DNA from: Oceanobacillus sp. CFH 90083
Lineage (GTDB): Bacteria > Bacillota > Bacilli > Bacillales > Amphibacillaceae
Reading direction: 5' to 3'
Assembly: GCF_009389585.1 (NCBI RefSeq)
Contig: NZ_VIYG01000001.1
Span: 248,001 to 312,000 of the forward strand
Length of the DNA: 64,000 bases
The notes under the pieces were generated by a model that saw nothing but the letters and a program-made list of their open reading frames with translations, searched no databases and was not told the DNA's origin. Positions within the stretch are counted from its first letter, which is position 1, and each line of letters starts with the position of its first letter. Position numbers and translations under genes: made by a program. Positions 60,112-64,000 of the stretch are shown here, piece by piece.

Positions 60112-60663
60112 CTATTTAGTCAGAGATTCCGTCAAATTAAACCATAATTCAAAAATCCGTTCTGAAAAATACGGCGTTTGTTCAATAATACGCATTGCCA
60201 GAGAAGATCCTTGAATCGCTTCCTGTATCCCACCGACTGGTGTTAAGGCCAGGATATATAAAATAATAAAGCTGATCAGATATACTTCAACAAAGCCGAG
60301 AGCAGCCCCTAAGATTTTATTGATAAAGCTGATTACTGGAATAGCAGCTACAAAATCCAACATCGAAGCGATAATCTGTAAAATAAACTTTACTGCAAAA
60401 AAGATAATCGCAAAGGCAATCGCATTGTAAAATGCCGCTTCTATAGGCAGGTTTTCTAAAAATGCTGACCAGGCTCCATCACCTGAAAGATCAGGGTAAG
60501 GAATATATATAGAAAGTCTTTCTCCAAATGGGCGAAAATACATTACTGCAACAATAAAAGCAATAATAAACCCGGTTAAATGGAATAATTGCAGGATAAA
60601 CCCTCTTTTCAATCCCATCAAAATTCCAAATAATAAAAGAAAAATTAAAATTAAGTTAATCAT
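60112..60663 (-). CDS. yshB: CvpA family membrane protein YshB
   Basis: 183 residues with four membrane helices; GLKRGFILQLFHLTGFIIAFIVAVMYF and the AAIPVISFINKILGAALGFVEVYLI segment are the CvpA hallmarks. The family is linked to colicin V production in E. coli; in Bacillus the role is unknown. It starts 5 bases after zapA with its ribosome site inside zapA. Confidence 0.9.
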   Translation of the reverse strand: MINLILIFLLLFGILMGLKRGFILQLFHLTGFIIAFIVAVMYFRPFGERLSIYIPYPDLSGDGAWSAFLENLPIEAAFYNAIAFAIIFFAVKFILQIIASMLDFVAAIPVISFINKILGAALGFVEVYLISFIILYILALTPVGGIQEAIQGSSLAMRIIEQTPYFSERIFELWFNLTESLTK

Positions 60664-60668
60664 GTTTG

Positions 60669-60929
60669 TTATTCCTCTTTCTTTCGTAATGAACCTAAAA
60701 GTGTTGCATAGTCCTCTTTTAGTTTTAAATAATCATTCATCGTATTCACAGCAGTTAATACTGCTAAACTGGCTGTATCTAATTGTTTATTTACATCATG
60801 GATTTCATTCATTTTTTGATCAACTAAATTTGCCACTAGTTGAACATGGCGTTCTGATTCTGTTCCAATAACATGGTAAGTTCGATTGTATATTTCAACA
60901 GTTATACGTTTTTTTTCATTGTCTGTCAT
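60669..60929 (-). CDS. zapA: Cell division protein ZapA
   Basis: FtsZ-bundling protein of 86 residues: RITVEIYNRTYHVIGTESERHVQLVANLVDQKM domain followed by a coiled-coil helix. The ATG at 60929 follows AGGAGG. The zapA-cvpA pair is divergent from rnhC, as in B. subtilis. Confidence 0.94.
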   Translation of the reverse strand: MTDNEKKRITVEIYNRTYHVIGTESERHVQLVANLVDQKMNEIHDVNKQLDTASLAVLTAVNTMNDYLKLKEDYATLLGSLRKKEE

Positions 60930-61058
60930 TTTTTGCTGCCTCCTGTGCAACGATGATTCTACTATATATTAACATGAACTTTCCGTAAAAAGAAGTATTT
61001 CAAAATCCGGCTATTTTTGCTATAGTCATAGGTATCTAATGATTGGAGGAATGAAGCT

Positions 61059-61979
61059 TTGGGCCAAGAAGTATTAACCTTACCTGCATCTGAAATAACA
61101 GAAATGAGAAACCATTATCACGCTTGCTTAGAGAAAACACCCCGGGGAGCTGTTTTCCGGGCAAAAACCCCCTATGCTGTCATCACAGCATATCACTCTG
61201 GCAAAGTCCTTTTTCAAGGCAGTCAGCCGGAGAAGGAAAGTGCCCAGTGGAAAGGCGCAGCTGTCGTTACATCGACAAGGAAAGCAATGCATTCTCCAAA
61301 TATAGACACAGATATATTTCATCAAAATCATATTGGCTCAGACGAATCTGGAACCGGCGACTACTTTGGGCCAATTACAGTTGCTGCCGTTTTTGCAACA
61401 AAAGAGCAGCAGGACCAATTAAAACAACTGGGTGTAGAAGATTCTAAGCATTTAAAAGATAGTATCATCCATCATATTGCACAAGAAATTTTAAAGCTCC
61501 CTATTTTCTACACTATCCTTAAATTAGGGAACAAAAAGTACAATCACCTGCAAAATAAAGGCTGGTCGCAAGGAAAAATGAAAGCAATGCTCCATCACCA
61601 TGCCATTGACAAATTAATTAAAAAGTTAGATGCAACAGCTTATGACGGGATTGTCATTGATCAATTTTGTGAACCTGCCGTATATAAGCGCTATCTGCAA
61701 ACGGAGAGGTTAAAGCTTCATGATAAAACAACCTTTATTACAAAAGCAGAAAGTCACTCTATTAATGTTGCTGCTGCCTCTATTTTAGCCCGAGCCCGAT
61801 TCGTAACAGCAATGGACAAATTATCGGAAGAGGCAGGTATTCTGTTGCCAAAGGGCGCATCAAGTAAAGTTGACAAGGCAGCTGCAAGCTATATAGAGGC
61901 TCATGGCGAACAACGGCTGGGTCATGTTGCTAAACTTCATTTTGCTAATACAAAAAAGGCAAAGAAATATTTACACTAA
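61059..61979 (+). CDS. rnhC: Ribonuclease HIII
   Basis: Cleaves RNA in RNA-DNA hybrids. An N-terminal TBP-like substrate-binding domain (about 1-85) precedes the RNase H fold with GSDESGTGDYFGPI (catalytic D and E), VEDSKHL and DQFCEP. The start is TTG 8 bases after GGAGGAATG; 306 residues. Confidence 0.96.
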   Translation: MGQEVLTLPASEITEMRNHYHACLEKTPRGAVFRAKTPYAVITAYHSGKVLFQGSQPEKESAQWKGAAVVTSTRKAMHSPNIDTDIFHQNHIGSDESGTGDYFGPITVAAVFATKEQQDQLKQLGVEDSKHLKDSIIHHIAQEILKLPIFYTILKLGNKKYNHLQNKGWSQGKMKAMLHHHAIDKLIKKLDATAYDGIVIDQFCEPAVYKRYLQTERLKLHDKTTFITKAESHSINVAAASILARARFVTAMDKLSEEAGILLPKGASSKVDKAAASYIEAHGEQRLGHVAKLHFANTKKAKKYLH

Positions 61980-61992
61980 ATGAGGTGCTATA

Positions 61993-62685
61993 ATGAATAT
62001 ACCTTTAAAAAATGACTGGGGACAAGTTTTAGAGCAAGAATTTCAAAAAGACTATTATAAACACTTACGGGAATTTCTAAAATTGGAATATCGTTCTAAC
62101 ATTGTTTATCCTGATATGTACGATATTTTTAATGCTCTGCATTTCACGGATTTTCAGAACGTGAAGGTTGTTATATTAGGTCAAGACCCCTATCATGGCC
62201 CTAATCAGGCACATGGTTTAAGTTTTTCTGTACAACCCGGAATCCCTGTTCCTCCTTCATTAAAAAATATGTATCAGGAGTTGGCTGCTGATGTCAATTT
62301 TAAAATTCCTTCCCATGGCTATCTGAAAGAATGGGCGGAACAAGGAGTGCTTTTACTTAATAATGTCCTGACTGTCCGTGCACATCAGGCGCATTCTCAT
62401 AAAAATAAAGGCTGGGAGCAATTTACGAATCAGGTGATTTATTCGTTAAATCAAAAGGATCATCCTGTTGTTTTCTTATTATGGGGAGCTGCAGCACAAA
62501 AGAAGGTAGAATTAATTGATACCAATAAGCATTACGTTTTAAAATCACCGCATCCCAGTCCATTATCCGCACACCGCGGCTTTTTTGGATGCCGTCACTT
62601 TTCAAAAACAAACGCCATTTTAAAGCAGGAAAATCTTCCTCCTATTGATTGGCAGCTTCCTTTGACTGTGAATCCGGATAACTGA
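61993..62685 (+). CDS. ung: Uracil-DNA glycosylase
   Basis: Removes uracil from DNA. The catalytic aspartate is D65 in [18 protein letters not shown]. The DNA-intercalating loop is [18 protein letters not shown]. 230 residues. AAATGAGGTG precedes the ATG; it lies 13 bases after rnhC, so both repair genes are probably cotranscribed. In B. subtilis ung is elsewhere. Confidence 0.97.
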   Translation: MNIPLKNDWGQVLEQEFQKDYYKHLREFLKLEYRSNIVYPDMYDIFNALHFTDFQNVKVVILGQDPYHGPNQAHGLSFSVQPGIPVPPSLKNMYQELAADVNFKIPSHGYLKEWAEQGVLLLNNVLTVRAHQAHSHKNKGWEQFTNQVIYSLNQKDHPVVFLLWGAAAQKKVELIDTNKHYVLKSPHPSPLSAHRGFFGCRHFSKTNAILKQENLPPIDWQLPLTVNPDN

Positions 62686-62711
62686 GCCCAGGATATTTCC
62701 GCTATATGATT

Positions 62712-62751
62712 AGAGCCGCTACCACAGTTATAAAACTGTGGTAGCGGCTCT
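62712..62751. terminator. Bidirectional terminator between ung and pheT
   Basis: Perfect 18-base stem AGAGCCGCTACCACAGTT with its complement and a 4-base loop between convergent genes. Confidence 0.88.
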
Positions 62752-62763
62752 CTTTCGCCCTGA

Positions 62764-64000
62764 TTATGAGCGGACATAGGATCCAAATTGTTTATTTACT
62801 TTTTCAATAATCGCCTGATAAGAAGCATCCACTTCATCATCTTTTAACGTACGGCTTGGATCCTGATATAGAAGTCGATATGCAACCGATTTTTTGCCTT
62901 CTTCCATATGCTCTCCCTGATAGACATCAAATATAGATACCTCTTTTACCAGTGGAGCTCCGATTTCCTTGATAACCTCTTGAACATTACCGGCAGGAAC
63001 ATCCATATCCAGGATAAATGCAATATCTCTCGTTACCGATGGATAGCGCGGAATGTCGGTAAAGGAAGGTATCAACTGGTGTACAGAAAATACCGATTCC
63101 AAATTTATTTCAAAAACATATGTCTCTTTCACATCATAGCCTTTTGCTGTCAGCGGATGAATCTGACCAACATAGCCAATTCCTTTGTTGTTTAATCTGA
63201 TTTCTGCACAGCGTCCCGGATGCATATCAGCCATTTTTGTCTGTACAAAGGTGACATCCAATTCTAAATGAGCAAACAAGCCTTCAATAATTCCTTTTGC
63301 AACATAAAAATCCACCGGCTGCTTCTCCTGCTGCCACGGATGATTATGCCATAAACCTGTTAATGCACCGGCAACATGCAGGTTTTCAATTGGCTGCTTT
63401 GTTACCTTTTCTTCCCGGGAAACAAATACTTTACCAATTTCAAAATAAGCTAAATCTGTTTGAGTTCTAGCTACATTATGCTGTACAACACGGAGCATTT
63501 CCGGAATAAGGCTTAGACGAAGATGACTGTGTTCTTCACTCATTGGCATAGCCAGCCCGACCGAATAAGCAGGCTCCTCATTAATATCTGGTGTCAAGAA
63601 GCGCATTGCATCCTTTTCATTTGTTAAGGAGTACGTTAATGTTTCCATTAATCCGGCACTTGATAAATAGTTTTTGATTTCCCGTTGTAATAACTGGATA
63701 TCTGTTAAACCGCCAGCCTGCACCCAGCCTTGCGGAATCGTATATGGTAAATGATCATAACCATAAATACGGATAACCTCTTCCAGAATGTCTTCAAAAA
63801 TAGAAATATCCTGACGGCGTGTCGGAACTTGAACAATAATTTCTTCTCCATGTATACTGAATTCAAATTGCAGACGCGTAAGGACAGCAGTCACGTCTTT
63901 TTCATCTAATTCCATTCCCAACCGTTGATTTACTTTTGCTATTGTAATGGTGACAGACTTCTCCGATTTATCCAATTTGTCTACTTCTACAACACCGCTT
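62764..64000 (-). CDS. pheT: Phenylalanyl-tRNA synthetase beta subunit, C-terminal part (5' end beyond window)
   Basis: The visible ~412 residues cover the B5 DNA-binding-like domain (VPTRRQDISIFEDILEEVIRIYGYDHLP), the catalytic-like core (TYSLTNEKDA, MPMSEEHSHLRLSLIPEMLRVVQHN) and the C-terminal FDX-ACB anticodon-binding domain (SVTRDIAFILDMDV, FDVYQGEHMEEGKKSVAYRLLYQDPSRTLKDDEV). The frame stays open to the window edge, so about half of the ~800-residue protein is missing by truncation of the window only. Confidence 0.97.
   Translation of the reverse strand, partial: SGVVEVDKLDKSEKSVTITIAKVNQRLGMELDEKDVTAVLTRLQFEFSIHGEEIIVQVPTRRQDISIFEDILEEVIRIYGYDHLPYTIPQGWVQAGGLTDIQLLQREIKNYLSSAGLMETLTYSLTNEKDAMRFLTPDINEEPAYSVGLAMPMSEEHSHLRLSLIPEMLRVVQHNVARTQTDLAYFEIGKVFVSREEKVTKQPIENLHVAGALTGLWHNHPWQQEKQPVDFYVAKGIIEGLFAHLELDVTFVQTKMADMHPGRCAEIRLNNKGIGYVGQIHPLTAKGYDVKETYVFEINLESVFSVHQLIPSFTDIPRYPSVTRDIAFILDMDVPAGNVQEVIKEIGAPLVKEVSIFDVYQGEHMEEGKKSVAYRLLYQDPSRTLKDDEVDASYQAIIEKVNKQFGSYVRS

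Overview
The window is AT-rich chromosomal DNA of an endospore-forming, low-GC Gram-positive bacterium of the family Bacillaceae. Gene order and protein sequences follow the Bacillus subtilis block running from obg/spo0B through mreBCD-minCD, folC, valS, hem, lonA-clpX-tig, gerM-racE-gerE, sdhCAB, uvrC, etfBA-fadR-lcfA and mutS2-polX to pheT. The AT-rich codon use, acidic proteins and differences from B. subtilis suggest a halotolerant relative such as Oceanobacillus or Virgibacillus; that genus-level guess is inference. Nearly every gene is vertically inherited core, and I see no prophage, transposase, CRISPR array or rRNA.

Layout. 1-3.95 kb (minus): end of pheA, obg, spo0B, rpmA, prp and rplU with an L21 leader. 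4.1-5.8 kb (plus): the SigE-type spoIVFA-spoIVFB operon, flipped relative to its neighbours. 5.9-10.2 kb (minus): mreB, mreC, mreD, minC, minD (cell shape and septum placement). 10.4-13.7 kb (minus): radC, spoIIB, folC. 14-15.7 kb (plus): two coupled ATP-grasp ligases of unknown substrate. 15.8-18.9 kb (minus): valS with a valine T-box. 19-22.3 kb: small membrane protein, ysxE, spoVID, an AAC(6')-like acetyltransferase. 22.5-28 kb (minus): heme operon hemA-C-D-B-L with a PerR-like box and no hemX. 28.3-36.4 kb: small membrane protein, ysxC, lonA (no lonB), clpX, tig, ysoA. 36.7-43.2 kb: tRNA-Arg, tRNA-Gly, ysnB, rdgB, rph, gerM, racE, ysmB, gerE, ysmA. 43.3-49.8 kb: sdhCAB, yslB, uvrC, trxA. 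50-55.7 kb: beta-oxidation genes (lcfA, fadR, fadB, etfB, etfA) with a FadR operator, then yshE and a 27-residue membrane peptide. 55.8-64 kb: mutS2, polX, cvpA, zapA, rnhC, ung and the end of pheT.

The sporulation genes form a timed set: Spo0B in the phosphorelay, SpoIIB in engulfment, SpoIVFA/FB in pro-SigK processing, SpoVID and YsxE in the coat, and GerE and GerM late. The heme, succinate dehydrogenase and ETF genes together serve aerobic respiration.

The least explained material is intergenic. A dispersed family of structured repeats carries a hairpin with a near-constant loop (GAGTAATCGCA) and stems that differ in sequence yet stay paired. Elements bounded by an inverted repeat around TGTTCAAAAAG lie in the mreB-mreC gap, between the valS T-box and its gene, upstream of clpX and upstream of yslB. 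The other candidate for new biology is the paired ATP-grasp operon.
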